A stretch of 64,000 nt of DNA. Source: Chryseobacterium gleum. Lineage in GTDB: Bacteria; Bacteroidota; Bacteroidia; Flavobacteriales_F; PHOS-HE28. This document shows, piece by piece, positions 54,833 to 63,851 of the stretch (positions are counted from its first letter, which is position 1; the number at the start of each line of letters is the position of its first letter). The notes below the pieces were generated by a model. That model was not told the DNA's origin. It did no database searches and was given only the letters and a program-made list of their open reading frames with translations. The stretch spans positions 1 to 64,000 of the forward strand of contig CAMCAZ010000009.1 of NCBI GenBank assembly GCA_945872795.1. Direction: 5' to 3'. A program made the position numbers and the translations under genes.

Positions 54833-54840
54833 TAGCTTTC
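54833..54840 (+). promoter_or_regulatory. -7-like element TAGCTTTC for the GT2 gene
   Basis: Seven of eight matches to TAnnTTTG, ending four bases before the ATG at 54845; transcription would begin at or next to the start codon. Confidence 0.35.
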
Positions 54841-54844
54841 GGCC

Positions 54845-55606
54845 ATGCAAGCGCTGTCGGCCGTCATCATCACCCGCAACGAGGAACACAACATCGTGCG
54901 CTGCCTCGAGGCCCTGGGTGGCGTGTGCGAGGAGGTGATCGTGGTGGATGCCGAGAGCACGGACCGCACCGCGGCCATCGCCACAGCGCTGGGTGCCCGT
55001 GTGGTGCTGCGCCGCTGGACCGATTACAGCGACCAGAAGAACCACGCCAACAGCCTGGCCACGCATCCCTGGATCCTGAGCCTGGACGCCGACGAGGAGC
55101 TCAGCGCCACCCTGCGCGATTCCATCCTGGCCCAAAAGCAACGCGGGTTCAGCGGTGCCTACAGCATGCACCGGCTCACCAACTACTGCGGCAGCTGGGT
55201 GCGCCACGGTGGCTGGTATCCCGACACCAAGGTGCGCCTCTTCGCCCGCGACACTACACGCTGGGAAGGCAGCCATGTGCACGAGACGTTGGCCCTGGCA
55301 CCAGGCACCACCATCACCCTGCTCGCCGGTGACCTGCTGCATTACAGCTACCCCACCATCGCCTCGCACGAGGAGCGCATCGACCGCTACAGCGAGCTGC
55401 ACGCCCGCAAGATGATGGAGGCCGGCAAGGACGCCGGCCTGGTGAAACGCTGGCTATCGCCCGTGGCCAAGTTCGTGCAGGGCTATGTGTTCCAACTGGG
55501 CCTGCTGGATGGTCGGGCGGGCTGGGACATCGCGCGCCTCTCCGCCCGGGCCGTGCACCTGAAGTACGCCAAGCTCCATGCCCTCCACCGTGCCCAAAGC
55601 GCCTGA
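54845..55606 (+). CDS. Glycosyltransferase family 2 (LPS-core WaaE/KdtX-like)
   Basis: A GT-A fold glycosyltransferase of 253 residues. VIITRNEEHNIVRCL at the N-terminus and VVDAESTDRT near 38 bind the nucleotide. SLDADEEL near 79 holds the DxD metal motif. RWTDYSDQKNHA near 58 and the C-terminal half (GGWYPDTKVRLF, WEGSHVHE) match the WaaE/KdtX beta-1,4-glucosyltransferase group that decorates LPS core. The substrate is inferred. It overlaps the GT9 gene by 29 bases, so both act in one pathway. Confidence 0.9.
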   Translation: MQALSAVIITRNEEHNIVRCLEALGGVCEEVIVVDAESTDRTAAIATALGARVVLRRWTDYSDQKNHANSLATHPWILSLDADEELSATLRDSILAQKQRGFSGAYSMHRLTNYCGSWVRHGGWYPDTKVRLFARDTTRWEGSHVHETLALAPGTTITLLAGDLLHYSYPTIASHEERIDRYSELHARKMMEAGKDAGLVKRWLSPVAKFVQGYVFQLGLLDGRAGWDIARLSARAVHLKYAKLHALHRAQSA

Positions 55607-56597
55607 GCACATCCTGCTGAGCCGGCCGGACAGCATCGGCGACGTGATGCTGACGCTGCCCCTGGCCGGTCTGCTGAAGGCCCGCTTTCCCGGCGTGCGC
55701 ATCACCTTCCTAGGCCGCAGCTACACCGCACCGGTGCTGCGCTGCTGCCCGCATGTGGACGAGGTGTTGACGCTGGAGGAACTGAAGGGCCCGGGCGATG
55801 CCGCAGCGGTGGAACGGATCCGTGCCCTGCGGGCCGATGCCGTGGTGCACGTGTTCCCGCACCGGGCCGTGGCGCGCTGGTGCAAGCAGGCGGACATCGC
55901 GCAGCGCATCGGCACCAGCCATCGCTGGTGGCACTGGACCACCTGCAACGAACGTGTGTCCTTCAGCCGCCGCAAGAGCGAGCTGCACGAGGCACAGCTG
56001 AACGTGAAACTGCTGGGACCATTGGGCTTCCGCGAGATCCCCTCGCTGATCGTGCTGGCCGAAGCCATCGGCTTCCGGGTACCGACGATGCCTGAGGCCG
56101 TGCGTGCCTTGCTGCGACCGCAGCGGGTCCATGTGATCCTTCACCCGCTGTCCAAGGGCAGTGCCGTGGAATGGGGTGCGCCGCGCTTCACCGAGCTGAT
56201 CCGCCACCTGGACCCGGCACGCTACCAGGTGATCATCACCGGCACGGCAGCCGAGGCCGAGCGCTATCGCCCCGGCCTGCCCATGGACCTGCCGCAGGTG
56301 ACGGATGCCGGGGGCCGCCTTTCGCTGGATGAACTGATCGCGCTGATCGCCGGTTGTGATGCACTCGTCGCCGCAAGCACCGGTCCGCTGCACATCGCAG
56401 CGGCCTGTGATATCCGGGCCATCGGGCTCTATTCACCCAGGCGTCCCATCCATCCCGGTCGCTGGGCGCCCATCGGCCGTGATGTGCACGCGCTGGTGGC
56501 CGAGAACGTGGACCCCGAAGGCGATCCGGTGCAGCACATCCAGGCGATCACACCGGAACGAGTGATCAGGCTGCTGGAGCCGCTGCCGGTGCGGTGA
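55578..56597 (+). CDS. Glycosyltransferase family 9 (ADP-heptose:LPS heptosyltransferase-like)
   Basis: A GT-B fold glycosyltransferase of 339 residues. The N-terminus ILLSRPDSIGDVMLTLPLAG is the acceptor-side signature of GT9. HPLSKGSAVEWGAPRFTEL near 191 and AGCDALVAASTGPLHIAAA near 258 form the ADP-heptose site. It probably adds heptose to LPS or a related surface glycan. rfaE2 at 31115 supplies the ADP-heptose branch. The last 32 bases overlap the convergent O-antigen-ligase-like gene. Confidence 0.92.
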   Translation: MPSTVPKAPEHILLSRPDSIGDVMLTLPLAGLLKARFPGVRITFLGRSYTAPVLRCCPHVDEVLTLEELKGPGDAAAVERIRALRADAVVHVFPHRAVARWCKQADIAQRIGTSHRWWHWTTCNERVSFSRRKSELHEAQLNVKLLGPLGFREIPSLIVLAEAIGFRVPTMPEAVRALLRPQRVHVILHPLSKGSAVEWGAPRFTELIRHLDPARYQVIITGTAAEAERYRPGLPMDLPQVTDAGGRLSLDELIALIAGCDALVAASTGPLHIAAACDIRAIGLYSPRRPIHPGRWAPIGRDVHALVAENVDPEGDPVQHIQAITPERVIRLLEPLPVR

Positions 56598-58143
56598 CGG
56601 CGCGTGGTGCCGCGAAGACCAGCAGGGCGTAGTAGAAGCCGAAGAAGGTGGCGCCGGCCTGCGTCTCGATGGTATCATCCGTGAGGCAGGAGATGGCGAA
56701 GATGAGGGCCCAGGCCACGAAGAGCGGTGTGCGCCATGCCCCCAGCGCCCACGCGGGCCACCACCAGCTGAGCAGCGACCACAGCAGGCCGAAGACCCCG
56801 AAGGAGATCCACAGCGTCAAATACTGGTTATGTGCGCGGTGCCGCCATTCCGGGGCCAACGACGTGCGCTGTCGTTCATAGGCCTCGTTGAAGGCCAGCT
56901 GGGTGTCACCGGTGCCCACACCCGTGTCCCAATGCTCCCGCGCGATGGACCAGCCCATGCGCCAGAACTCCAGCCGCATGGCCATGGAGTGCCCCCCCGC
57001 GGTGCCCTTGTCGCGGTAGTTCTGCAATTCGAAGAGCACCTCGTCGAAGCGTGCCTGCACCATGCTGCGTTCGCCTTCCTTCCAATTGGGCACACCGCGT
57101 TCGATGGCCCGGACATCCTCGTCCGTGAGGGCCATCACGCCCACACTGTCCTTGGTAAGGCCACGGCTGGCGAGGTAGCGAAGGGCCGTGGATTCCAGTG
57201 AATGGCCCCGGCCGTCCTTATCATTGAATCGCATCGCACTACGACGGGCCCAGGTGCGCCGCAGTTCCTTCCACGCGATGTGGGTCCAGACATGCGTGCC
57301 GTTCTCCTGCTGGGCGTTCAGAAGGTCGTGTTCGTAACGCTCGCCATCGGCGCTGTGCGGAGTGAGGGCCAGGACGGCGGGGTCGGGCAGGGCGGTGCGC
57401 ACGCGGACCTCTCGCAGCAGGATCACCAACAGCACGAGCGGTACCAGCACCAGTGCCCCGCGAACTGACCAGCGCAGCATCGGCTTCACGTTCTTCAGCC
57501 AAGACCAGAGAGCGACGGCCGTCAATACCGCCAGGATGAAGAAACCCTGTATGCTGCCCAGACGGTTGATGAAGTAGAGCGACCAGCCGATGGCGAGCAA
57601 GCGACCCACCATGGCCCATCGCGGCCCGCGGCGGAGGTCCCACAGCAGCACTACGATGGCGAAGCAGAGCAGGAGCACTAGCCGGATGTGGCTGATGAAC
57701 ATGGACAGGCCGCGGTAATCCTCGGCACTGGCGCGGCTGAAGAGCGCGCCGAACACGGTGCTGGCCACGGCGCTCCAGGCCCCGAGCACGAGGATGCTGC
57801 GGTAGGACGTGGCGTTCAGCCGTTCAGAGCCCGCGAGCACCGCCCCGAAGCTGAGCACGGGCAGCAGGATGCGCACGAGATCGCTGCCCCAGCCCAGCTC
57901 GGTGGTCCACAAAAGGCCCACGATGTGCAACAGGAAGAAGGAGAGGAAGACGAGCGATGGCGCCTTGGTGAAGGCGGCCGACCAGCGTTGCGGGGCTGTA
58001 CGTGTGACCACCCCGGCCACGATCCAGTTGGCCACCAGCAGCATCTGCGCCAGGCTCAGGAGGGCGGTGCTCCACGGCAGGAACACGGCACACAGCACCA
58101 AGGCACCGACATGGACCCTGTAGAACAGTTCACGCGAGGCCAT
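56566..58143 (-). CDS. O-antigen ligase / polymerase family (WaaL/Wzy-like) membrane protein
   Basis: A polytopic membrane protein of 525 residues with about ten to twelve hydrophobic helices. A large periplasmic loop lies between about residues 260 and 415. That loop carries the Wzy_C/WaaL pattern RLEFWRMGWSIAREHWDTGVGTGD and then HRAHNQYLTLWISFGVFGL, with the conserved Arg and His. It could ligate O-antigen to lipid A-core or polymerise a surface glycan. The long loop has an extra Asp/Glu-rich region (NDKDGRGHSLEST) not typical of the family. It follows the S41 gene on the same strand by 31 bases. Confidence 0.87.
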   Translation of the reverse strand: MASRELFYRVHVGALVLCAVFLPWSTALLSLAQMLLVANWIVAGVVTRTAPQRWSAAFTKAPSLVFLSFFLLHIVGLLWTTELGWGSDLVRILLPVLSFGAVLAGSERLNATSYRSILVLGAWSAVASTVFGALFSRASAEDYRGLSMFISHIRLVLLLCFAIVVLLWDLRRGPRWAMVGRLLAIGWSLYFINRLGSIQGFFILAVLTAVALWSWLKNVKPMLRWSVRGALVLVPLVLLVILLREVRVRTALPDPAVLALTPHSADGERYEHDLLNAQQENGTHVWTHIAWKELRRTWARRSAMRFNDKDGRGHSLESTALRYLASRGLTKDSVGVMALTDEDVRAIERGVPNWKEGERSMVQARFDEVLFELQNYRDKGTAGGHSMAMRLEFWRMGWSIAREHWDTGVGTGDTQLAFNEAYERQRTSLAPEWRHRAHNQYLTLWISFGVFGLLWSLLSWWWPAWALGAWRTPLFVAWALIFAISCLTDDTIETQAGATFFGFYYALLVFAAPRAVTAPAAAPAA

Positions 58144-58174
58144 GTGCAGCGCCCTCTATCCCTGCTGGCCAGGC

Positions 58175-59845
58175 TTACTTCCCGGCCAGGATGGTGCTGT
58201 AGGTGCCGCCGTTGAGGACCTCCAGTGCCTTGATGATATACGGGTCGGTGTTCAGGGAGGCCTTGGCCCGACCGGTCTGGAAGTGGTAGCGGGACACGAT
58301 CTCGTTCTTCAGCACCTCCTCGATGTCGCTGCGGAAGCGCACGAGCTCCTCGCTGCGGTCGGGGCTCAGCTCCTTGCGCAGCGCTTCGATCTGCTCCTTG
58401 GTGTGCTCGTAGTAGCGCTCCTTCTTCGCCGTCTCGATCAGCTCGTCCAGTTTGTCCATGCTCTCGGTCTCGTAGTCGAACTCGTGGGTGTTCACGTAGT
58501 TCACGAACTCGGTGTAAAGCGCATCGGAGATGGCGAAGGTGGCGGGGTCGGCGAGCTCCGCGTTCTTCGTGCGGTAGTCCGTCGCGAAGTCGAAGAAGAT
58601 GTCCTCCTGGTAGAGTCCGCCCACCACCTTGGCCAGCTCGGGATCCACCACGGCCTGATCGGGCAGGATACCCCGGCCATCGAACACCGGACGACCGTTG
58701 CGGGTCTTGAATGCGGCGATCTTCTGTTCCTCCACCTCCACGGCTTTGCCGGCACTGTCGCGGTGGGCGTAATCCAGCTTCTGGATGCAGCGGCCGCTGG
58801 GGATGTAGTACTTGGCCACGGTGACCTTCAGCTTGCTGTTGTAGTAAAGGTCACGGGTCTGCTGCACCAGGCCCTTGCCGAAGGTGCGCTCACCGATGAT
58901 CACGGCACGGTCCAGGTCCTGCAGCGCACCGCTCACGATCTCGCTGGCACTGGCGCTCTGGCCATCCACCAGCACCACCAGGGGGATCTCCGCATCCATG
59001 GGATCGCTCAGGGTCTTGTAGGTCTTGTCCCACTCGGGGATGCGGCCCTTGGTCTCCACCACCAACTGGTTCTTGGGAACGAAGAGGTTCACGATGTTCA
59101 CGGCCTCGCGCAGCAGACCACCGCCGTTGCCCCGCAGATCGAGCACCAGCTTGGTGGCGCCCTGATCCTTCAGTTCCTTGATGGCGGTACGCACCTCCTG
59201 GCCGGCGGTCTGGGTGAAGCTGTTCAACTTGAGGTAGCCCACACCGTTCGCCTGGTCGATGATGCCCTTGTAGGGCACATCGGGGATCTTGATCTCCTCG
59301 CGCACCAGGGTGTGGATCACCGGCTCGGCATCGCCGCGCTTCAGCATGACCTTCACCGATGATCCCGCCTGGCCCTTGAGCAGCTTGCTGACCTCATCGG
59401 TCTCCATGCCCTGGATCTTGCGGCCCTCCACCTCCACGATCTCATCGCCAGCCCAGATGCCCGCCTTCATGGCCGGAAAGCCCTCGTAGGGTTCGCTGAT
59501 GAAGACCTTGTCGTCCTTGCGTTTGATCAGCGCGCCGATGCCGCCGTACTGTCCGGTGGTCATGAAGCGGTAGTCCTCCATGTCGCTCTCCGGGATGTAC
59601 TGCGTGTACGGGTCCAGGGAGGCGAGCATGGCATCGATGCCCGTCTTCATCAGCTTGCCGGGCGCCGTATCGTCCACGTAGTAGACGTTCAGTTCCTTGT
59701 AGAGCTCGGTGAAGATCTCCAGGTTCTTGCTGATCTCGAAGTAGCTGTCGCCTGCCGCCACGGTGACCAGGCCGCCACCGACCACGGCACCGGAGATCAG
59801 GAGGGTCTTCCAGGTGGATGCTTTACGCACGTTGAACGTTTCCAT
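58175..59845 (-). CDS. S41 family C-terminal processing peptidase (second of two)
   Basis: A Tsp/CtpA-type protease (556 aa) with an N-terminal hydrophobic anchor (TLLISGAVVGGGLVTVAA). The PDZ domain (GIGALIKRKDDKVFIS, GIWAGDEIVEVEGRKI) and catalytic core carry Ser in DGQSASASEIVSG and Lys in GERTFGKGLVQQ. It has a longer C-terminal helical region (about 400-556) than the paralogue at 40149. It sits in the conserved block hemD-rnpA-yidD-S41, where it is probably cotranscribed. A periplasmic protein-processing role is likely. Confidence 0.94.
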   Translation of the reverse strand: METFNVRKASTWKTLLISGAVVGGGLVTVAAGDSYFEISKNLEIFTELYKELNVYYVDDTAPGKLMKTGIDAMLASLDPYTQYIPESDMEDYRFMTTGQYGGIGALIKRKDDKVFISEPYEGFPAMKAGIWAGDEIVEVEGRKIQGMETDEVSKLLKGQAGSSVKVMLKRGDAEPVIHTLVREEIKIPDVPYKGIIDQANGVGYLKLNSFTQTAGQEVRTAIKELKDQGATKLVLDLRGNGGGLLREAVNIVNLFVPKNQLVVETKGRIPEWDKTYKTLSDPMDAEIPLVVLVDGQSASASEIVSGALQDLDRAVIIGERTFGKGLVQQTRDLYYNSKLKVTVAKYYIPSGRCIQKLDYAHRDSAGKAVEVEEQKIAAFKTRNGRPVFDGRGILPDQAVVDPELAKVVGGLYQEDIFFDFATDYRTKNAELADPATFAISDALYTEFVNYVNTHEFDYETESMDKLDELIETAKKERYYEHTKEQIEALRKELSPDRSEELVRFRSDIEEVLKNEIVSRYHFQTGRAKASLNTDPYIIKALEVLNGGTYSTILAGK

Positions 59846-59853
59846 GAGAGGGG

Positions 59854-60078
59854 TTATTCGGGAACGGGATCATGACCATGACCGCCCCAGGGATGACAAG
59901 ATAGAACGCGCTTGAGGGTGAGCCAGCCGCCGCGGAACGCACCATGGCGCCGCAAGGCCAGCAGACCGTATTCCGAACAGGTGGGAGAATAGCGGCAGGC
60001 ACCGGGCAACAGCGGGGAGAGGAGGTACTGATACAACCGCACCAACGCGATCAACGGCCAGGCCAGCAGCTTACCCAT
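59854..60078 (-). CDS. yidD: Membrane protein insertion efficiency factor
   Basis: A 74-residue YidD protein with the family signature [15 protein letters not shown] and an N-terminal amphipathic segment ([18 protein letters not shown]). It helps YidC insert membrane proteins. It overlaps rnpA by 8 bases, the same order (rnpA-yidD) seen widely in bacteria. Confidence 0.96.
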   Translation of the reverse strand: MGKLLAWPLIALVRLYQYLLSPLLPGACRYSPTCSEYGLLALRRHGAFRGGWLTLKRVLSCHPWGGHGHDPVPE

Positions 60079-60454
60079 GTTCCTTCATCCAACGGTCCAA
60101 GGACCGGGATATTTTCTGCTCGGTCACCTCCCAGGTGGTGAGGCCCTTGCCTTGGTAGATGAACAACCAGGCCACCTGCTGTGTGCGCCCGGCCAGGCGC
60201 TCGTAAAGCCGGGCCTTGCTCAGGCGGTAGGCTTCGCGCATCAGGCGTTTCATGCGGTTGCGGTCCACGGCACGGCGCAGGTGTTTGCGGGGCACGGAGA
60301 AGGCCACCTGCGCGGGGGCCTTGGTGGGGAGCTCCATGAACTTGCCCACCAGGCGGAAGGGAGCGTCGGAGAAGCCGCGCCCGGTACGGAACACCTCCTG
60401 GATGCGCAATTGGCCGCACAGATGCTCATGCTTGCGAAAGGTGGCGCGTTCCAT
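60071..60454 (-). CDS. rnpA: Ribonuclease P protein component
   Basis: A 127-residue protein from the ATG at 60454 ([19 protein letters not shown]). It has the RnpA signature [13 protein letters not shown] near residue 70 and the central cleft strand AFSVPRKHL. It binds the RNase P RNA for tRNA 5' maturation. The usual upstream neighbour rpmH is absent; hemD is there instead, as in many Bacteroidota. The frame start at 60562 lacks conservation. Confidence 0.93.
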   Translation of the reverse strand: MERATFRKHEHLCGQLRIQEVFRTGRGFSDAPFRLVGKFMELPTKAPAQVAFSVPRKHLRRAVDRNRMKRLMREAYRLSKARLYERLAGRTQQVAWLFIYQGKGLTTWEVTEQKISRSLDRWMKEHG

Positions 60455-60528
60455 GCCTGTTCCGTTCGATGATCGCCACGGATGGGTGGATCCATGACGT
60501 AGCGCTCCCGCCACCGGGCCGTGGAGCA

Positions 60529-61278
60529 TCACTTCTTCTTGGCCTCGCGCTTCACGAACCACTCGATGGCGCCGGTCATACTGGGGGCTTCGGGCATGGG
60601 GGCCTCCAGGTCCAGGCGGAAACCGTTCTCCACCACCGCCTTGGCCGTGGTGGACCCGAAGGCGGCGATGAACACCTTGTCCTGCTTGAACTTCGGAAAG
60701 TTCTTCTTCAGGCTCTCGATGCCACCCGGGCTGAAGAACACGAGCATGTCGTAGTTGAGCTCCTTGATGTCACTGAGGTCGCTGGCCACCGTGCGATAGA
60801 ACACCGCGTTGGTGTACTTCACGCCCGACTTGTTGAGCAGGGCGGGGATGTCGCCCGCCTGGATGTCGCTGCAGGGCACGAGGTACTTCTCTTCCTTGTG
60901 CTTCTTGATCACGTCCATCAGGTCGGCGAAGGTCTGCTTGCCGATGAAGACCTTGCGCTTGCGGTAGACGATGTACTTCTGCACGTAGTAGGCCACGCTT
61001 TCGCTGACGCAGAAGTACTTCATCGTCTCGGGAACGGTGAGGCGCAGCTCCTTGCACATCCGGAAGAAGTGGTCCACCGCATTGCGGCTGGTGAGGACGA
61101 TCGCCGTGTGATCAAGGATGTTGATCCGTTCCTGGCGGAAATCCTGACCGGAGACCGCCTCCACCTTGATGAACGGGCGGAACTCGAACTTCAGCGCGTA
61201 CTTCTTCGCGAGTTCGTGATAAGGCGATTTCTCGTCCGTTGGGGCGGGCTGCGAAACGAGGATGGACTTGATCTTCAA
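60529..61278 (-). CDS. hemD: Uroporphyrinogen-III synthase
   Basis: A 249-residue HemD-fold enzyme that closes hydroxymethylbilane to uroporphyrinogen III on the way to haem. The sequence ILVSQPAPTDEKSPYHELAKK, VLTSRNAVDHFFRMC and FFSPGGIESLKKNFPKFK match the Bacteroidota HemD type. No ATG fits; the family N-terminus starts at the TTG at 61278 (giving MKIKSILVSQP). The longer frame to 61668 is the shadow of the DUF4271 gene. It is downstream of DUF4271 by 35 bases. Confidence 0.9.
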   Translation of the reverse strand: MKIKSILVSQPAPTDEKSPYHELAKKYALKFEFRPFIKVEAVSGQDFRQERINILDHTAIVLTSRNAVDHFFRMCKELRLTVPETMKYFCVSESVAYYVQKYIVYRKRKVFIGKQTFADLMDVIKKHKEEKYLVPCSDIQAGDIPALLNKSGVKYTNAVFYRTVASDLSDIKELNYDMLVFFSPGGIESLKKNFPKFKQDKVFIAAFGSTTAKAVVENGFRLDLEAPMPEAPSMTGAIEWFVKREAKKK

Positions 61279-61313
61279 GGCCGATCGGCTTAGGGATGAA
61301 GGACGAGGGACAC

Positions 61314-61964
61314 CTACCGCAATGCACTGATCAACAGCAGAACAGGCAGAATTTCGGCGGCGCAAAGGTAGATAATAATATGCCGGAGCGGGGTGCCCAC
61401 GACCCAGCCGACCCAGCCCCCCCTGACCCAGCGGTAGATGAGCAGCAGCACCAGGAGCACCGCGCCCACCGGCAGTGCGCTCCAACGCCACTCGGCCCGG
61501 TAGGCCACTACGGCCACCACGGGAAGCAGCACCAGCCCCCCCAGCACGAAGAGCAGCAGGCCCGTGTAGATGTGTTCCGCCAAGCCACCGTCCGTGCGGA
61601 GCAAGCCTCCCAGCACGGCCAGCACCAGCAATTGCACCAGCACCACGGCCGCCACCAGCCCCAACCATTCAGTATAGTTCATGCCCGGGCCACCGGCGGA
61701 AAGCGTGTCCGCCTGCCAGCCGAACATGGCCAGCACGGCCACCGCCAGCAACAGCAGGCCCACCAGGGTGCGGTCACGCAGGTCCACCTCGTCACGCAAG
61801 GTCTGGCGGCCCAGCCGCATCCGGAAGGTGGCCTGGGCCAGCAGGCGCCATTTCCGCGGCGAGCTCACATTGGTCAGTGCCAGCACCAACACCACGGCCA
61901 GGAGAACGATCGTGACCCATTCGGCGTTGAGTGGGTCGATGGTCCGCAGCTGGTCCGTTGACAT
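61314..61964 (-). CDS. DUF4271 membrane protein
   Basis: A 216-residue polytopic membrane protein with about six helices (WVTIVLLAVVLVLAL, TLVGLLLLAVAVLAMF, LVAAVVLVQLLVLAVL and others). It ends in HIIIYLCAAEILPVLLLI, a motif typical of DUF4271. It lies directly upstream of hemD in many Bacteroidota and is proposed to belong to the same transcript; its function is unknown. A TACTTTTG box ends five bases before its ATG. Confidence 0.88.
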   Translation of the reverse strand: MSTDQLRTIDPLNAEWVTIVLLAVVLVLALTNVSSPRKWRLLAQATFRMRLGRQTLRDEVDLRDRTLVGLLLLAVAVLAMFGWQADTLSAGGPGMNYTEWLGLVAAVVLVQLLVLAVLGGLLRTDGGLAEHIYTGLLLFVLGGLVLLPVVAVVAYRAEWRWSALPVGAVLLVLLLIYRWVRGGWVGWVVGTPLRHIIIYLCAAEILPVLLLISALR

Positions 61965-61969
61965 GTGGA

Positions 61970-61977
61970 CAAAAGTA
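61970..61977 (-). promoter_or_regulatory. -7 element TACTTTTG for DUF4271-hemD-rnpA-yidD-S41
   Basis: Exact TAnnTTTG match on the minus strand, ending five bases from the ATG at 61964, so the transcript should start at or next to the start codon. No TTG at the expected -33 position. Confidence 0.5.
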
Positions 61978-62013
61978 GGTTCACCATGCAGCCCGTCCCG
62001 GTCATTGCTTTCC

Positions 62014-62021
62014 TAATTTTG
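62014..62021 (+). promoter_or_regulatory. -7 element TAATTTTG for the acyl-CoA dehydrogenase gene
   Basis: Exact TAnnTTTG match, 37 bases before the ATG at 62059; a TTG is only 8 bases upstream, so the -33 side is unclear. Confidence 0.5.
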
Positions 62022-62058
62022 CCGCCCCTTAGGCGGTTGACACCGCACCGAACGCCCC

Positions 62059-63270
62059 ATGAGCACTTCCACCACGACCAAAAGATCCGCCACCGACCTC
62101 TATCAGAGCCCTGACCATTACCTGATGGACGAGCTGCTCACGGAGGAACACCGGCTGATCCGTGACACGGCCCGCAAGCACGTGAGCGCGCACCTGAAGC
62201 CGATCATCGAGGAGCGCTTCGAGAAGGGTGAGTTCAACCATGACATCATCCCCGGGCTGGCGGAGATCGGTGCCTTCGGACCCATGGTCCCCGTGGAATA
62301 CGGCGGCATGGGCCTGGACCAGATCAGCTACGGCCTCATCATGCAGGAGATCGAGCGCTGCGACAGTGGCCTGCGCAGCCTGTGCAGCGTGCAGGGTAGC
62401 CTGGTGATGTACCCCATCTGGAAGTACGGCAGCGAGGAGCAGAAGAAGAAGTGGCTGCCCCAACTGGCGGCCGGCACCAAGATCGGCTGCTTCGGCCTCA
62501 CCGAACCCGACCACGGCAGCAACCCCGGCGGCATGGTCACCACCTTCGTGGACAAGGGCGACCACTACCTGCTGAACGGCGCCAAGATGTGGATCAGCAA
62601 CAGCCCGCTGGCGGACATCGCCGTGGTGTGGGCCAAGGCCGAGAACACCGAAGGCCGCATCCATGGCCTGATCGTGGAGCGCGGCATGGAAGGCTTCACC
62701 ACCCCTACCACCCACGGCAAGCTGAGCCTGCGCGCCAGCCCCACCGGCGAGCTGGTGTTCGACAACGTGAAGGTGCCCAAGGCCAACCTGCTGCCCAACA
62801 AGAGCGGACTGGGTGCACCCCTGGGCTGCCTGGACAGCGCCCGTTACGGCATCGCCTGGGGCACGCTGGGCGTGGCCATGGAATGCTACGACGTGGCCCT
62901 GCGCTACAGCCAGCAGCGCATCCAGTTCGGCAAGCCGATCGGTCAGTTCCAGCTCACGCAGAAGAAGCTCGCCGAAATGATCACGGAGATCACCAAGGCG
63001 CAATTGCTCACCTGGCGTCTGGGCGTGCTGCGCAACGAAGGCCGCGCCACCACCGCGCAGATCAGCATGGCCAAGCGCAACAACGTGGCCCTGGCCATGA
63101 GCGTGGCCCGCGAAGCCCGCCAGATCCTCGGCGGCATGGGCATCACCAACGAGTACCCCATCATGCGCCACATGATGAACCTGGAGAGCGTGGTGACCTA
63201 CGAAGGCACGCACGACATCCACCTGCTCATCACCGGCATGGAGGTGACGGGGCTGGCGGCGTTCAAGTAG
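62059..63270 (+). CDS. Acyl-CoA dehydrogenase, glutaryl-CoA dehydrogenase-like
   Basis: A FAD-dependent acyl-CoA dehydrogenase of 403 residues. The catalytic base Glu382 in TYEGTHDIHLL is at the position used by glutaryl-CoA dehydrogenase. The nearby ERCDSGLRSLCSVQ (near residue 98) carries the Arg that in GCDH helps bind the gamma-carboxylate. FAD-binding segments GCFGLTEPDHGSNPGG near 145 and the WISNSPLADIAVVWAK region near 180 are typical. It probably takes part in lysine/tryptophan degradation through glutaryl-CoA to crotonyl-CoA; a general short-chain role is possible. It is a single-gene unit with a terminator. Confidence 0.92.
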   Translation: MSTSTTTKRSATDLYQSPDHYLMDELLTEEHRLIRDTARKHVSAHLKPIIEERFEKGEFNHDIIPGLAEIGAFGPMVPVEYGGMGLDQISYGLIMQEIERCDSGLRSLCSVQGSLVMYPIWKYGSEEQKKKWLPQLAAGTKIGCFGLTEPDHGSNPGGMVTTFVDKGDHYLLNGAKMWISNSPLADIAVVWAKAENTEGRIHGLIVERGMEGFTTPTTHGKLSLRASPTGELVFDNVKVPKANLLPNKSGLGAPLGCLDSARYGIAWGTLGVAMECYDVALRYSQQRIQFGKPIGQFQLTQKKLAEMITEITKAQLLTWRLGVLRNEGRATTAQISMAKRNNVALAMSVAREARQILGGMGITNEYPIMRHMMNLESVVTYEGTHDIHLLITGMEVTGLAAFK

Positions 63271-63297
63271 GATCGATAACCGCTGTTATCCTTGCTC

Positions 63298-63319
63298 AGG
63301 GCCTCCCAACGGAGGCCCT
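63298..63319 (+). terminator. Terminator of the acyl-CoA dehydrogenase gene
   Basis: A 9-bp stem agggcctcc (63298-63306) and ggaggccct (63311-63319), loop caac, 28 bases after the stop, followed by cagtacttt. Confidence 0.7.
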
Positions 63320-63366
63320 CAGTACTTTCCAACAGTGCTTACACTAGATACCTTGGTGGCCGCCCC

Positions 63367-63807
63367 ATGGAACCGACCGACCTTAGCAACGCACAGCAGC
63401 TTCCGTTCAACCCGGTCTGGTTCGCGCTCGCTTTCCCGTTGTTCTGGTGCTCGATATCCTATGTCATCAGCCGAATGAGCGGTTGGGGAGAAATGCATGC
63501 ACGGTATGGCGGCCCAACGGCGACGGCCCCACCAGGAAGGTCTCTACAGGCCGGGCATATCGGCATCGCACGATACAAGGGGGTGCTCAACATCGCCCAT
63601 GACCAAGTCGGCCTGTACCTGTCCGTGATGGTGCTTTTCCGGGTCGGTCATCCGCCGCTGTTCATCCCGTGGAGCGAGGTCGGAAACGTGACGAAGAAGA
63701 AGGTGCTCTGGAGCGATCGGGTGGGCTTTTCGGTCGGTCACCCTGTGATCACAACGCTGGACCTGCCGCTTGCCGCCGTGAAAGGGAGCGTGCTGGACCG
63801 GGCATAG
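63367..63807 (+). CDS. Hypothetical protein with one N-terminal membrane helix
   Basis: A 146-residue protein starting at the ATG at 63367 (MEPTDLSNAQQLPF). One hydrophobic helix lies at about 17-34 (VWFALAFPLFWCSISYVI). A soluble part follows with VGLYLSVMVLFRVGHPPLFIPWSEV. The FIPWSEV motif recurs in small bacterial membrane-associated proteins of unknown role. I do not recognise a family. It begins downstream of the acyl-CoA dehydrogenase terminator, so it has its own promoter, not visible here. Confidence 0.6.
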   Translation: MEPTDLSNAQQLPFNPVWFALAFPLFWCSISYVISRMSGWGEMHARYGGPTATAPPGRSLQAGHIGIARYKGVLNIAHDQVGLYLSVMVLFRVGHPPLFIPWSEVGNVTKKKVLWSDRVGFSVGHPVITTLDLPLAAVKGSVLDRA

Positions 63808-63851
63808 CCCTCATCAGCGATCTGCCGATCGCGTCAACCCCATGCAAAGCC

